From Procambarus clarkii (Eukaryota > Arthropoda > Malacostraca > Decapoda > Cambaridae): DNA of 64,000 nucleotides. Under the pieces are notes generated by a model, which saw only the letters and a program-made list of their open reading frames with translations, was not told where the DNA came from and did not search any database. The DNA is taken from the NCBI RefSeq assembly GCF_040958095.1, contig NC_091154.1:46174232-46238231 (forward strand), given 5' to 3'. The position numbers were made by a program, and so were the translations under genes. Shown piece by piece: positions 1 through 15,351 of this stretch; the stretch's first letter is position 1; each line of letters opens with the position of its first letter.

Positions 1-59
1 GGTATATAAGATGAAAGCTGTTTAAAATTATAGCATAGAAGAACTCTGTTTAGTGTTTG

Positions 60-560
<501 letters not shown>

Positions 561-644
561 TTTTTTATTTTCAATAAATTGTTTCCAATTGGTTTATTTT
601 AAATATTATTAATATACTAGCAGTACCCGGCCATGCGTTGGTGT

Positions 645-1010
645 GGCTCAGCAACCTTCCCCTGTCTCCTAGTCCTCCTCACCATTCCCCCCCCCCCTTC
701 ACCCATCACCCGTCTCCTAGGCCTCTCAACAATTCCCCACTCCACCGTCCCCTCATCCTCCACACCATTCCCCACTTCACCATCCCTTCTTCCTTGCCAC
801 CATGCCCCACTCCCCTGCCCCATTGTCCTCCCCACCATGCCCCCATCCCCAGTCCCTTTGTCCTCCCCATTATTCTCCATTCCCCCATTCCCTCGTTTCC
901 CCACCATTACCTCCCCTCCCTTGTTCACTCGTCTTCCCCACCATCTCTCATTTCCGTCCCCTCATCATCCCCACCATTCCCCACTCCCTCATCTCATACC
1001 TTCCCGAATG
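645..1010. repeat. Degenerate pyrimidine-rich tract
   Basis: About 365 bp of C and T on the plus strand, built from loosely repeated CCCCACCATTCCCC- and TCGTCCTCC-like blocks, with C runs up to 12 near 690. It keeps frames open on both strands, but composition explains this. No protein family is recognisable. It may be the 5' untranslated region of the non-LTR element that follows. Confidence 0.7.
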
Positions 1011-1039
1011 GTCTGATGTTGTTGTCACCCCCTCTTCCG

Positions 1040-2345
1040 GACCCGTCCGTCTGCCTCTGGTCTGTCATCCCGCTCCCTTCTGTCCATCCTTACTAAGTTT
1101 ACCCATGCCCCCTAACCCTGATTTTGCTGACCCTGATCCTGATCCTGAGCTTATTTAATATACTGTGTTCGTCTTTACTTTTGTTTCTTCATTGTTGTCT
1201 GTTGCTGTCCTTTCTCTTTTTGATAATGTCTTCGTCAATGGAATATTCGTGGATTTTATGCCAACTTCCATGAACTCCAACTTCTGATTACACAGTTTTC
1301 ACCACTTTGTGTTTGTCTCCAGGGAGACAATGCTTGGTGCTCGTCCTGGTCACTTTTCGTGGTTATTCCTTTCTTTCTCCCCCTCCCAGCTCTTGCTTGG
1401 GCCCGTGCTCTACTGCTTTCTTGATTCGTACTGATATTCCCTTCGTCCCCCTACTGTTTCCATCGCCTATCCATTGTTCTGCTGCCCGTGTTTTTGTGAG
1501 TAAATGGAATACAGTCTGTTCCATTTAGCTCCCCCCAAATGTTCTGCTTTCCCTTCCTGATCTTAAGTACCTCATGGAGCCGGTGGAGTACTTGCCTGAG
1601 CCGGTGCTCCTGTTGGGTGATTTCAACTGTCGACATACCCTCTGGTGTGATGTTGTGACAAACACCCGAGGCCGCCTTCTCCAACCGTTCGTCCTCTCTT
1701 CTTCCCTGTCTCCTCTGAATACTGGTGAGCCCACCCATGTGGACTTTCGAACTCGCACCCTTTCCTGTCTTGATCTTTCTCTCTGCTCGTCGTCCCTTTA
1801 CTTATATCTCATGTGGCGAGTTCTTGATGGCCTCCATAACAGTGACCATTTCCTCATCCATGTTTCCGTTTTCTCTTTTCATCCTCTCCACTCCTTTCCT
1901 AGTGGCAGTTTGCCAAAGCTGACTTGAACCTATTCACCCTTCGAGCTACTCTCTGACTCTTCCTCGCACCCTCCTCCTATTTCATGACACCGCTCTATTC
2001 TTTGCCCTACCTTCCGGGGCACGCGGAAGTGCGTTCCCTGGTGGAATGCGGACAGTGCTCGGGTGTCCGCTGTAAGCGTGCAGCCTGGAAGAAACACCGC
2101 CGCCGGCAGACGGCTGATTCTTTTATTTTGTTTCGGAAAGCAAATGCGGTGGTCCGTAGGACCATCCGTACAGCTAAGCGTAAGAGTTGGAAATCTTATG
2201 TTTCCACCCTTACGTCCGATACTCCTCTGCCGCGGACCTGGAAGATGATCCGCAATCTTGCGGGTGGGTAAGTTCCTTCCAGATGTCTCGCCGGTTCTTC
2301 ACCTCCGTGGTACTCTTGTGGCGGACCCAGCGCAGTGAATTTAGC
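1040..2345 (+). mobile_element. Non-LTR retrotransposon, 5' fragment, degraded
   Basis: The fragment contains an apurinic-type endonuclease domain followed by the basic linker that precedes reverse transcriptase in Jockey-like elements. The reverse transcriptase itself is absent: similarity ends at about 2345, just before a palindrome. A short acidic segment of Asp-Pro repeats near 1120-1150 could be the end of a preceding frame. The left boundary is uncertain. Confidence 0.7.
1236..2275 (+). pseudogene. Endonuclease (EEP family) plus linker of a non-LTR retrotransposon, frameshifted
   Basis: In active elements this domain nicks target DNA to prime reverse transcription. Coding similarity starts with QWNIRGFYANFHELQ at 1236, continues in another frame through ETMLGARPGHFRGYSF (about 1322-1375), and then in a third frame from about 1574. 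There the motifs GDFN (codons 15-18 counted from the ATG at 1574), NTGEPTH (49-55), LDLSL (66-70) and SDH (90-92) appear in the order and spacing of this family. From about 1984 a basic segment with WKKHRR and RTAKRKSW follows, typical of the linker before reverse transcriptase. At least two frame changes and a stop near 1925 mean it cannot make the enzyme. The codons read better joined across frames than in any single frame. The family call is firm; the clade (Jockey-like) is less certain. Confidence 0.75.
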
Positions 2346-2351
2346 TTTTGT

Positions 2352-2451
2352 GAGGATAAATTAGGATGGGATAGATGGTAATTTATCCATCCCATAAACA
2401 TATGGGATGGATGGTAATTCATTACCATCCATCCCATCCTAATTTATCCTC
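2352..2451. repeat. Nested inverted repeat, about 100 bp
   Basis: An outer arm beginning GAGGATAAATTAGGATGGG pairs with the arm ending CATCCTAATTTATCCTC. Inside it a second pair, ATCCATCCCATA and TATGGGATGGAT, flanks a two-base centre. It lies at the broken 3' edge of the non-LTR fragment. Confidence 0.85.
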
Positions 2452-3125
2452 GGAGAAGCTAATTAAGAGTATCCTTCAAAACATTCTCCTTATTTACCCA
2501 CACAGAAGCTAAACCTAACTGTATTAGTCCCAAATTTACAATATACTATCAAGTTTTACTATAATTCATATTAACAGAAGGTAATTGTAACTAAATTTTA
2601 GAAAAATGTTCTATATCGTACCAAAATTTATCCAACTTTTCCAAGAGAGTTTAAATCTAACTAAATTTAAAAAAAATTAACCTACCGTATCCAAATTTAT
2701 TCAAATTTATTCAATTAATGCAGAATTTTACCCATCATAATCAAATTTAGCCAATCTTAGCCCATGATATCCTATCCAAAGTAGGTTACTCTATCCCAAC
2801 ATAAAATAACCTATTCCGTCCTAACAGTACCTGTCCAATCCAAATTGTTCTTACCCTTAGCAAGATTCATCTAAATTTCAAAAAGAGTGTTACCCGTTAC
2901 AATTACATTTTTTTTACAATAGAATTCATCATTAGAACAGAAATTACAGTTAATAATGCTCAGTTTAATCAATTCATTTTACATAGGAACCGGAATAGTT
3001 TTAAGCAATTTACATAGGGAGTTTTCTGACACAAAACTAATAAGCACAATTTTACCCCCACTTCCTCCCCCCCTCTAAAGTCTCGTTGTTTCCTAATGAT
3101 AATGAAGTGTTCTGTTCATAGCCTA
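2452..3125. other. AT-rich stretch without recognisable features
   Basis: There are no long open frames, tandem repeats or recognisable transposon motifs. It resembles plain intergenic sequence before the first satellite array. Confidence 0.6.
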
Positions 3126-5503
3126 GCATGGGGCAACGTTCCAGGTGTGTAACACAGGGCAAGGTTACAGGTGTGTAACACTGGGCAACGTGCCAGGTGT
3201 GTAACATGTAGCAACGTCCCAGGTGTGAATCACGAGGCAATGTGCCAGGTGTGTACCACGAGGCAACGTTCCAGGTGTGAATCACGAGGCAATGTGCCAG
3301 GTGTGTACCACGAGGCAACGTCCCAGGTGTGAATCACGAGGCAATGTGCCAGGTGTGTACCACGAGGCAACGTCCCAGGTGTGAATCACGAGGCAATGTG
3401 CCAGGTGTGTACCACGAGGCAACGTCCCAGGTGTGAATCACGAGGCAATGTGCCAGGTGTGTACCACGAGGCAACGTCCCAGGTGTGTAACAGCGGGAAA
3501 CAATCTAGGTTTATAACACGGGGCAACGTTCCAGATGTGTAACAGCGGGATACATTCCATGTGTGTAACACGGGGCAACGTTCCAGGTGTGTAACATGGG
3601 GCAACGTTCCAGGTGTGTAACACGAGGCAACGTTCCAGGTGTGTAACATGGGGCAACGTTCCAGGTGTGTAACATGGGGTAACGTTCCAGGTGTGTAACT
3701 TAGGACAACGTTCCAGGTGTGTAACACAAGGGCAACGTTCCAGGTGTGTAACATGGGGCAACGTTCCAGGTGTGTAACATGGGACAACGTTACAGGTGTG
3801 TAACACAAGGGCAACGTTCCAGGTGTGTAACACGAGGCAACGTTCCAGGTGTGTAACACGAGGCAACGTTCCAGGTGTGTAACATGGGGCAATGTTCCAG
3901 GTGTGTAACACGAGGCAACGTCCGAGGTGTGTAACACGAGGCAATGTTCCAGGTGTGTAACACCGGGAAACATTCCAGGTGTGCAACACGTGGCAACATT
4001 CCAGGTGTGTAACATGGGGCAACGTTCCAGGTGTGTACCACGAGGCAACATTCCAGGTGTGTAACATGGTGCAACGTTCCACGTGTGTTACATTGGGCAA
4101 CGTTCTAGGTGTGTACCACAGGGCAACATTCCAGGTGTGTAACATCGGGAAACATTCCAGGTGTGTAACATGAGGCAACGTTTCAGGTGTGTAACACCGG
4201 GAAACGTTCCAGGTGTGTAACACAGGGCAACGTTCCAGGTGTGTAACATAGGGCAACGTTCCAGGTGTGTAACACCGGGAAACGTTCAAGGGTTGTAACA
4301 TGGGGCAACGTTCCAGGTGTGTAACATGGGGAAATGTTCCAGGTGTGTAACATGGGGCAACGTTCCAGGTGTGTAAAATGGGGCAACGTTCCAGGTGTGT
4401 AACACGAGGCAACATTCCAGGTGTGTACCACAGGGCAACATTCCAGGTGTGTAACATGAGGCAACGTTCCAGGTGTGTAACATGGGGCAACGTTCCATTT
4501 GTGTAACTTGGGCAACATTCCAGGTGTGTAACCTGACACAACGTTCCAGGTGTGTAACATGGGGCAACGTTCCAGGTGTGTAACACGGGGCACCGTTCCA
4601 GGTGTTTAACTTGAGGCAACGTTCCAGGTGTGTAACATGGGGCAACGTTCCATTTGTGTAACATGGGGCAACGTTCCAGGTGTGTAACATGGGGCAACGA
4701 TCCAGTTGTGTAACACGGGTGAACGTGCCTGGTGTGTAACACGGGTGAACGTGCCAGGTGTGTACCACGGGTCAACGTGCCAGGTGTGTAATACGGGACA
4801 ACGTTCCAGGTGTGTAATACGGGGCAACGTGCCAGGTGTATAACACGGGACAACGTGCCAGGTGTGTAACACGGGGCAACGTGCCAGGTGTGTAACACGG
4901 GGCAACGTGCCAGGTGTGTAACACGGGTCAACGTTCCACGTGTGTAACACAGGACAACGTGCCAGGTGTGTAACACAGGACGTGTCAGGTGTGCAACACG
5001 GGGCAACGTGCCAGGTGTGTAACACAGGACAACGTGCCAGGTGTGTAATACGGGTCAACGTGCCAGGTGTGTAACACAGGACAACGTGCCAGGTATGTAA
5101 CACAGGACAACGCGCCAGGTGTGTGACACGGGTCAACGGCCTGGTGTGTAACACAGGACAAAGCGCCAGGTGTGTAACACGGGTCAACGTGCCAGGTGTG
5201 TAACATAGAACAACGTGTCAGGTGTACAACACGGGGCAACGTGTCAGGTGTGTAACACAGGAGAACGTGTCAGGTGTGTAACACGGGTCAACGTGTCAGG
5301 TGTGTAACACAGGGCAACGTGTCAGGTGTGTAACACGGGGCAACGTGTCAGGTGTGTAAAACGGGGCAACGTGTCAGGTGTGTAACACGGGGCAACGTGT
5401 CAGGTGTGTAAAACGGGGCAACGTGTCAGGTGTGTAACACGGGGCAACGTGTCAGGTGTGTAAAACGGGGCAACGTGTCAGGTGTGTAACACGGGTCAAC
5501 GTG
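3126..5503. repeat. 26-bp satellite, array 1 (about 91 units)
   Basis: A 26-bp unit combines the core AACGTTCCAGGTG with TGTAACATGGGGC, in the same orientation as the large array at 15352. Units here are more diverged than in array 2. Between about 3230 and 3480 the array is a 52-bp dimer alternating GTGAATCACGAGG and GTGTACCACGAGG units. Toward the right end the units drift to AACGTGCCAGG and then AACGTGTCAGG. The minus strand of the unit has no stop codon in any phase, which creates open frames of up to 522 codons. I consider these non-coding. Confidence 0.97.
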
Positions 5504-6544
5504 CTAGCACTAACCGTTGTTATGATCCCAGGTAGCCGAAAAACGAGTCCCCCCTTTGAGAATTATTTTAACAAGCCTGACCTGACTATAAGGTCTGGGA
5601 AATATGGAGGTGAAGACACCGATGTAAAACAGCTGGTTGGATTTGATGAACAATTTGAGACTATGGGCAGTAAATAAGAAAATAGATAAATGACTGGTTA
5701 GGAGATGTGGATAATTTGCTGGAGGCGTGAGGCTCGCTTCTGGAGGGCTTTGTCCTCACTTGAGTGCCAAACACCACAAGGGGAAGCTGTGGTCCGTTTG
5801 ATCTCCCGTCAGAAAGGAACCCCTAGGGATATATCTCCAAGAGAGGAGAAGTGTGAAGATGTGCCAGCTGTGGAATCGAGCTGGGAACGTTGTGGTCTCA
5901 AGTCCTGGACGGCGAGGAATGTTTATTAAGCCGCCCAGAGACATTATCGTGGGCCGTGGGAGTGCCCTGACCAGACTCTGTCAGAGGGAGGAGCGCCCTC
6001 GCCTAGACAATCTGTGGTAAGCACGATTTAAGCCAGTTCATAGTGATTGCTTGTAGTTGGTCGTGTGCCCAGCGACAGTAGCAATGTTTATTGATAAGTT
6101 AGAAATGTTTTGATAAGGCAGAAGGCCTAAAATAAGAGAGTGGAGAGGGAGGAACATCCTGGAGGACGGAGCGACATCCGTCTCCTCTGAGCGCTGGCAG
6201 GTGACTGAGGGAGCCCAGCTCCTGATGGAGGAGGACCCTCCCAGAGTGAGTGAGGACCGCCGGGAAGGCGAAGCATAGACCAGCCCAAAACGGGGGAGTC
6301 CACTCTCACAGTCTGTAGAGAGCAGATAGATGTTGGAGGCAAACTTATTGTGTGGTTATTTTGTTTATGTGTTTAAGGGGAAACATTTTTATTGGAGTGT
6401 CAATGGGTTGCAGGTTTGTCTTTGGGGAAGAAGTTGCTGAGAACTTCGAAGTCAACACAGAGGGAGTAGTTGATGAAACTCCAAGGTAGTGGAGGAGAGG
6501 ACCTCGAGCTGTGAGGAGAAGCAGTGAAGAGGAGTACCACGGGC

Positions 6545-6700
6545 TTCTGTAGAGGTGGTGAAGCACCATAGTTGCTCGAGGAAACTTCATGGTGAAGCAG
6601 CCAGGAGAGCTGTGGAGGACCTTTGTAGAAGTGGCGAAGCACCATAGTTGCTCAAGGAAAACTTCATGGTGTAGCAGCCTGGAGGAGCTGCAGAAGATCC
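6545..6700 (+). repeat. Direct duplication, 76-bp unit, two copies
   Basis: Two imperfect copies share GAAGCACCATAGTTGCTC followed by AACTTCATGGTG. They begin at about 6545 and 6621. Confidence 0.85.
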
Positions 6701-6874
6701 TGATGGTTAAGCCCGGAAGAACCTGAAGAGATCAGGGTAGTAAACTTCCAGATGTGGAAGGGAAGTTCTAAATGATTACTTGTAGGGAGTTGGTAGAGTG
6801 GTTGGTTGTCATTAGGGTGCAAGACGCAGTGAAAGGTGAGTGATTGCTTGCCATTCTTGTGCCGAGGAGTGAGT

Positions 6875-6912
6875 GTAACTCTATACTTCAGTATACTGAA
6901 GTATAGAGTTAC
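6875..6912. repeat. Perfect 38-nt palindrome
   Basis: Left arm GTAACTCTATACTTCAGTA is followed directly by its exact reverse complement, with no spacer. Confidence 0.97.
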
Positions 6913-7005
6913 AGTCGTAGGCTGGATTACCTACAGATGTATGTGTTCTAGGACTGATAGGGTGATCGATTGATCATTGTTGTGTATCAAGGAACATTTA
7001 TACTG

Positions 7006-7998
<993 letters not shown>

Positions 7999-8007
7999 AC
8001 TGGTAAC

Positions 8008-9742
<1,735 letters not shown>

Positions 9743-9773
9743 AAATGATCAGTGTTTTGTGATCGTCAATTGC

Positions 9774-9792
9774 ATATATATATATATATATA
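9774..9792. repeat. Short (TA)n run
   Basis: About 19 bp of TA directly before another tRNA-derived repeat fragment. Confidence 0.9.
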
Positions 9793-10015
<223 letters not shown>

Positions 10016-10061
10016 TATATTTTGGTAGCAGTCTTTCCTGTAGACATATATTATTAATATA

Positions 10062-10432
10062 TTATTAAATATGACCGAAAAAGTAAGATTAATAATTCTA
10101 ACACGAATTGTCTCAATCTTTCGTACATTACGCTTCACTGTTGGAGGTAAATCAAAAATCAATTCTCCAAAATTCATTTTTATTTCTAGTCTGACGCGAC
10201 ACGGGCGCGTTTCGTAAAACTTATTACATTTTCAAAGACTTTAGTTCACAAATACACAACTGAATAGAACTTACGTATCTCCGATTTTATATCTACATTT
10301 GAGTGAGGTGGAAGGGGTGATGTGGCATTAACACAAGACAGAACAAAATGTGGTATTAATAGGGTATTAATTTCATCAACACAAGACAAAACACGAAACA
10401 ATGGATATTGAATAGAAGTGTTTGTAGAAAGC
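10062..10432 (-). mobile_element. Penelope-like element 3' flank and pLTR, copy 2
   Basis: Read on the minus strand this follows the element's stop codon. It contains a non-coding segment with an imperfect TTTTGTCTTGTGTT-type duplication near 10340-10395, then the same pLTR sequence as at 60-275, including the start of a frame encoding MNFGELIFDLPPTVKRN. The pLTR downstream of the gene fits the known organisation of Penelope-like elements. Confidence 0.65.
10186..10244 (-). ncRNA. Hammerhead-ribozyme-like fold, copy 2
   Basis: On the minus strand: stem I CTA (10242-10244) and GTCT (10236-10239) pairs with AGAC (10189-10192) and TAG (10186-10188). The core TTGAAAA is at 10229-10235, stem II GTAA/TTAC lies within 10214-10227, GAAA is at 10210-10213, stem III CGCG/CGCG at 10206-10209 and 10195-10198, then TC at 10193-10194. 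Compared with copy 1, an A-to-G change completes stem I and a T-to-C change turns a G-U into a G-C in stem III, so pairing is kept or improved where bases differ. Confidence 0.45.
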
Positions 10433-11391
10433 CTATTGGTCCATATTTCTTGATGCTTCTATATTGGAGCGGAGTCTTGCGGTGGGTAGAATATAGTTGT
10501 GCAATAATTGGCTGTTGATTGCTGGTGTTGACTTCTTGATGTGTAGTGCCTCGCAAACGTCAAGCCGCCTGCTATCGCTGTATCTATCGATGATTTCTGT
10601 GTTGTTTACTAGGATTTCTCTGGCGATGGTTTGGTTGTGGGAAGAGATTATATGTTCCTTAATGGAGCCCTGTTGCTTATGCATCGTTAAACGCCTAGAA
10701 AGAGATGTTGTTGTCTTGCCTATATACTGGGTTTTTTGGAGCTTACAGTCCCCAAGTGGGCATTTGAAGGCATAGACGACGTTAGTCTCTTTTAAAGCGT
10801 TCTGTTTTGTGTCTGGAGAGTTTCTCATGAGTAGGCTGGCCGTTTTTCTGGTTTTATAGTAAATCGTCAGTTGTATCCTCTGATTTTTGTCTGTAGGGAT
10901 AACGTTTCTATTAACAATATCTTTCAGGACCCTTTCCTCCGTTTTATGAGCTGTGGAAAAGAAGTTCCTGTAAAATAGTCTAATAGGGGGTATAGGTGTT
11001 GTGTTAGTTGTCTCTTCAGAGGTTGCATGGCTTTTCACTTTCCTTCTTATGATGTCTTCGACGAAACCATTGGAGAAGCCATTATTGACTAGGACCTGCC
11101 TTACCCTACAGAGTTCTTCGTCGACTTGCTTCCATTCTGAGCTGTGACTGAGAGCACGGTCGACATATGCGTTAACAACACTCCTCTTGTACCTGTCTGG
11201 GCAGTCGCTGTTGGCATTTAGGCACATTCCTATGTTTCTTTCCTCAGTGTAGACTGCAGTGTGGAAACCTCCGCCCTTTTCCATGACTGTTACATCTAGA
11301 AAGGGCAGCTTCCCATCCTTTTCCATCTCGTAAGTGAAACGCAGCACGGAACTCTGCTCAAATGCCTCCTTCAGCTGAAGGAGGCATTTGG
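10433..11391 (-). pseudogene. Penelope-like reverse transcriptase C-terminus with GIY-YIG endonuclease, 5'-truncated
   Basis: The protein copies and inserts Penelope-like retroelements; only its C-terminal third or so is here. Counting from the GTG at 11347 (304 residues), residues 13-19 (KLPFLDV) and the region to about 70, with VDRALSHSS, are the end of the reverse transcriptase. Residues 189-270 are the endonuclease: VVYAFKCPLGDC (189-200 region), YIGKT (208-212), an Arg-rich helix with R218, H223 and H232, and the conserved Glu E267 in CEALHI. Cys and His residues around 196-232 fit the CCHH finger known in these enzymes. The frame is open upstream to 11391, where it runs into a palindrome and (TA)n. 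The frame has no internal stops, so truncation may be recent. The GTG is not a real start. Confidence 0.88.
11359..11390. repeat. Perfect 32-nt palindrome at the Penelope truncation point
   Basis: CAAATGCCTCCTTCAG is followed directly by CTGAAGGAGGCATTTG. The right-hand side of the reverse transcriptase frame ends here and (TA)n begins 9 bases beyond. Confidence 0.95.
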
Positions 11392-11396
11392 AGGAG

Positions 11397-12894
<1,498 letters not shown>

Positions 12895-12899
12895 ATGTG

Positions 12900-14008
12900 G
12901 TCTAAGTGTTCATTTCTCTACTGTTAACAAATTCTTAAATTTGTATTTGTTACCTTTAATAAGTACTATTACTTTATATGGTCCTAAAAATTTCTAAGTT
13001 AGCTTGTACATAGGGCCAGACCTGTGTTGGTTAAGAACCATTACAACAGATCTGACAGTTATCTTACTGGGCTTAGCTCATGCAGTCCTTGCTCGAGTAA
13101 ACTCTGCTGTTTCCCTAGACAAGTGTTCTCTTATTATCTTGAAAACTAGTTGCATTTGTCTACAACTTACTTGAACATAATCATCTGGGTTATACACAGG
13201 AGTATTGGTTACATTGATCAGTTCATTAGGAAGGATCTTATCTGTACCACAAAGAATAGTATGAGGGGTGTCTCCTGTAGAAGCATTAATTGAAGAATTT
13301 ATGGCACACTGAATTAAGGGTATGAATTCATCCCAATTACTGTTATCAAAATTCAACGTGACTCTCAAGGCATCTAACACTTTCCTGTTAGTGTGCTCTG
13401 CTTACCCATTACTTGCTGGATGATATAGCATAAAACTACTTTTTTTAAAGTTATATAAATCACACAACTTAGTTAATATACTGTTACTGAACTCAGTATC
13501 ATTATCCGAAAGGATAACATTAGACATAATGTATCTGAAAATTATACCATCACATAATTCACAATAACGGTAAAAATTATCATACGTTTCAAGTAAGTGT
13601 TTTTCCCCATTTTTGTTTCTGCAAAATTAGTCAATAAATCCATTGATACTCGTTCCCATGGTGCTTTAGTCACTGGGTACACTTAGATTGGATTTGGTTC
13701 CATGACATGTCCCTTGTGCTGTATATAGAATAAACGCCTGTCAACTTAATGAACAATCTCTTCAGCCATTAGGGCCATAAATACTCCAACCAACCTTGCT
13801 GGAGTGTACGATTCTTTCCTGGATGTGCACTTGCAGAAGCATCATGGATAATCCTTAACACAGCTGATACTAATGCTGCTGGAACATCTGAGAGCACTTC
13901 CAAGGGAGGGGGGGGGGCTAGCTTCACTACTATACACAGTAAATTGTCTGCCATCACTAACGCTCTCAATGGTACTGGGGGTTTGTGAGTCTGATGAGTA
14001 TCTTGCAT
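12900..14008 (-). pseudogene. Gypsy-type integrase with zinc finger half and GPY/F tail
   Basis: Integrase joins the DNA copy to the host chromosome. The minus-strand reading starts with the N-terminal zinc-binding helix (RIIHDASASAHPGK, about 13800-13870) and continues through QHKGHVMEPNPI (about 13690-13720) and PWERVSMDLLTNFAETK with the first catalytic Asp (about 13610-13670). After a frameshift come LSDNDTEFSN with the second Asp (about 13495-13525) and the third acidic residue in AEHTNRKVL (about 13375-13405), preceded by a TAA stop. The frame 13380-13078 then reads WDEFIPLIQCAINSS and continues into a GPY/F-like segment, KFLGPYKVI, near 13000. The two Cys of the zinc finger are not visible. 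Several stops and frame changes make it non-functional. Confidence 0.85.
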
Positions 14009-14069
14009 AGTAAATAACTTAATGACAGGTGCTTATTTGGGGGTCTTGTCTCTGTCTCAATTTCTGTAG

Positions 14070-14690
14070 CATCTAATGATGGATAATCTACATGAATTGC
14101 AGCTACGTTTCTAGAAAAGCATCTATACAACATTCTGATTTCCTTGAATATAACCAGGAAAAATATATATAATGTGGGATTGAACTCTTGAATTGTGAGC
14201 AAATATTTAACAAACTTTCCAATGAGATTTTTATTCTTGAACAGAGAAATTAATGGTTGATGATTTGTTAGAACATGGATAGGATAATTATAGACTGCAT
14301 CCCTGAAATGTTTAAGAGCCCATACAACTACTAAAGCTTCACGTTCTGTTGCACTATAATTTTTGTCTTCTTTTAGATAATGTACAGCTATAATAAGCTA
14401 TTGTGTGATCTCTATGACCTTCGGTTTGAAGTAATGCAGCACCCAAGCCTACATCACTAGCATCTGTGACCAACGTGAAGGGTTTAGAAAATCTGAGTAC
14501 CTAAGGACAGGTGAAAGAGATCAGTGTTGCTTAGAGTTTACTGAATGACTGTTCTTGAGCTTTTTCCAGAACAAAGGGTTCATCTTTCCTTTGTAACTTG
14601 TAAAGTGGGGCGGCTATGATAGAGAAACCAGCAATAAATGACTGATAAAAATCCTACAAGACCTGTGAACAGGGACGAGGATCAATGGAG
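14070..14690 (-). pseudogene. Gypsy-type reverse transcriptase thumb and RNase H remnant
   Basis: RNase H removes RNA from the RNA/DNA hybrid during copying. Readable blocks on the minus strand are FIAGFSIIAAPLYKLQ (about 14590-14650), PFTLVTDASDVGLGAALLQ across a frame change (about 14415-14480), NYSATEREALVVVWALKHF (about 14310-14370) and HVLTNHQPLISLFKNKN (about 14230-14280), then LTIQEFNPTLYI (about 14170-14205). The usual Asp of the TDH motif is Asn here. Three or more frame changes separate the blocks. The palm with the YxDD motif should precede this but is missing. Confidence 0.8.
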
Positions 14691-15351
14691 CGTTCCATGG
14701 CGAATTACATGACACTATTGCATCATCCTGTAACATTTCCTCTTTAAGTTTATCAGCTTCAGCTCACTTATAATGTGGTAAACTGTAAGCTGATACAAAA
14801 ATTGGTCTAGTTCCTGGCTCAAGAATTTCATGTGAAATAAGAGGTGTAAGACCTAATTTTTCTCCTCTGGCTGCTGTAAGACTTGCACCTCTGGCTGAGG
14901 TCCATGTTCTCCTAGTGTGAGTGTACACACAGAATGTTCCACTGAGACATCGTCCACCACTCGCACCGGTAACAAGCAATGTATTTACAACGTGGGTGCC
15001 AACTGGAGATGGATGTCGCCATTACTAGTGTTTGCAACATACAATGTAACAGCAGCATCCTGCACCACGTGCCAGGATGGTTCAACATATGTACCGTTCA
15101 TTTTACACGTTTCACTTTTTGGAATGACGTCCGATAACACAGGCACTCCCTGAATCTCAACTCTCACTCTTGTGAGAGAGTGAGAGAGCAGCACAGTGTC
15201 AGCAGCTGTGGAGCCACAGACTTCAGAGATGGAAGCCGCTAGGCGAGCAGGACAACAAGAATCCGTCAGGGTGTCCCCCTCCAGAAGGTCTCGACACTCA
15301 CTCTCCTCAACACCCGCACAACTACGATGCTTCAAGTGAGTGCCAGTTTTC
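14691..15351 (-). pseudogene. Gypsy-type protease-linker region and first residues of reverse transcriptase
   Basis: A frame open on the minus strand enters from the satellite and reads through KTGTHLKHRSC, ECRDLLEGD and a Ser/Val-rich stretch to WHVVQDAAVTLYVANTSN (about 15010-15070). This layout matches the variable region between gag knuckle and reverse transcriptase in Gypsy pol. After a frame change it continues with GLTPLISHEILEPGTRPIF (about 14790-14855), the usual lead-in to reverse transcriptase, and NSPWNAPLILVP (about 14690-14725). There the sequence jumps to the thumb, marking an internal deletion. The aspartic protease active site is not recognisable. Confidence 0.65.

Larger units (their letters stand above)
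5504..6990. other. Unassigned complex sequence between satellite and (TA)n
   Basis: Mixed-composition DNA with no frame I can assign to a protein family; the longest frames are under 85 codons. It begins GTTATGATCCCAGG close to the satellite edge, and its GA-rich segments and internal 76-bp duplication would suit an LTR or leader region of a retroelement. I cannot find its partner repeat in the window. It also holds the palindrome at 6875-6912. Confidence 0.4.
12895..15351 (-). mobile_element. Ty3/Gypsy-type retrotransposon pol remnant, broken by the satellite
   Basis: On the minus strand the order is protease-linker region, start of reverse transcriptase, RNase H, integrase zinc finger, integrase core and GPY/F tail, which is the order of Ty3/Gypsy elements. 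The gag end is missing: the sequence stops at 15351 where the 26-bp satellite starts. The reverse transcriptase palm is deleted. Frameshifts and stops throughout show it is dead. Confidence 0.88.

Noticed and set aside
633-1158. Pro- and Ser-rich frames on the plus strand and Gly-rich ones on the minus strand
   Set aside because: Composition of the pyrimidine tract explains them; three overlapping plus frames are open at once.
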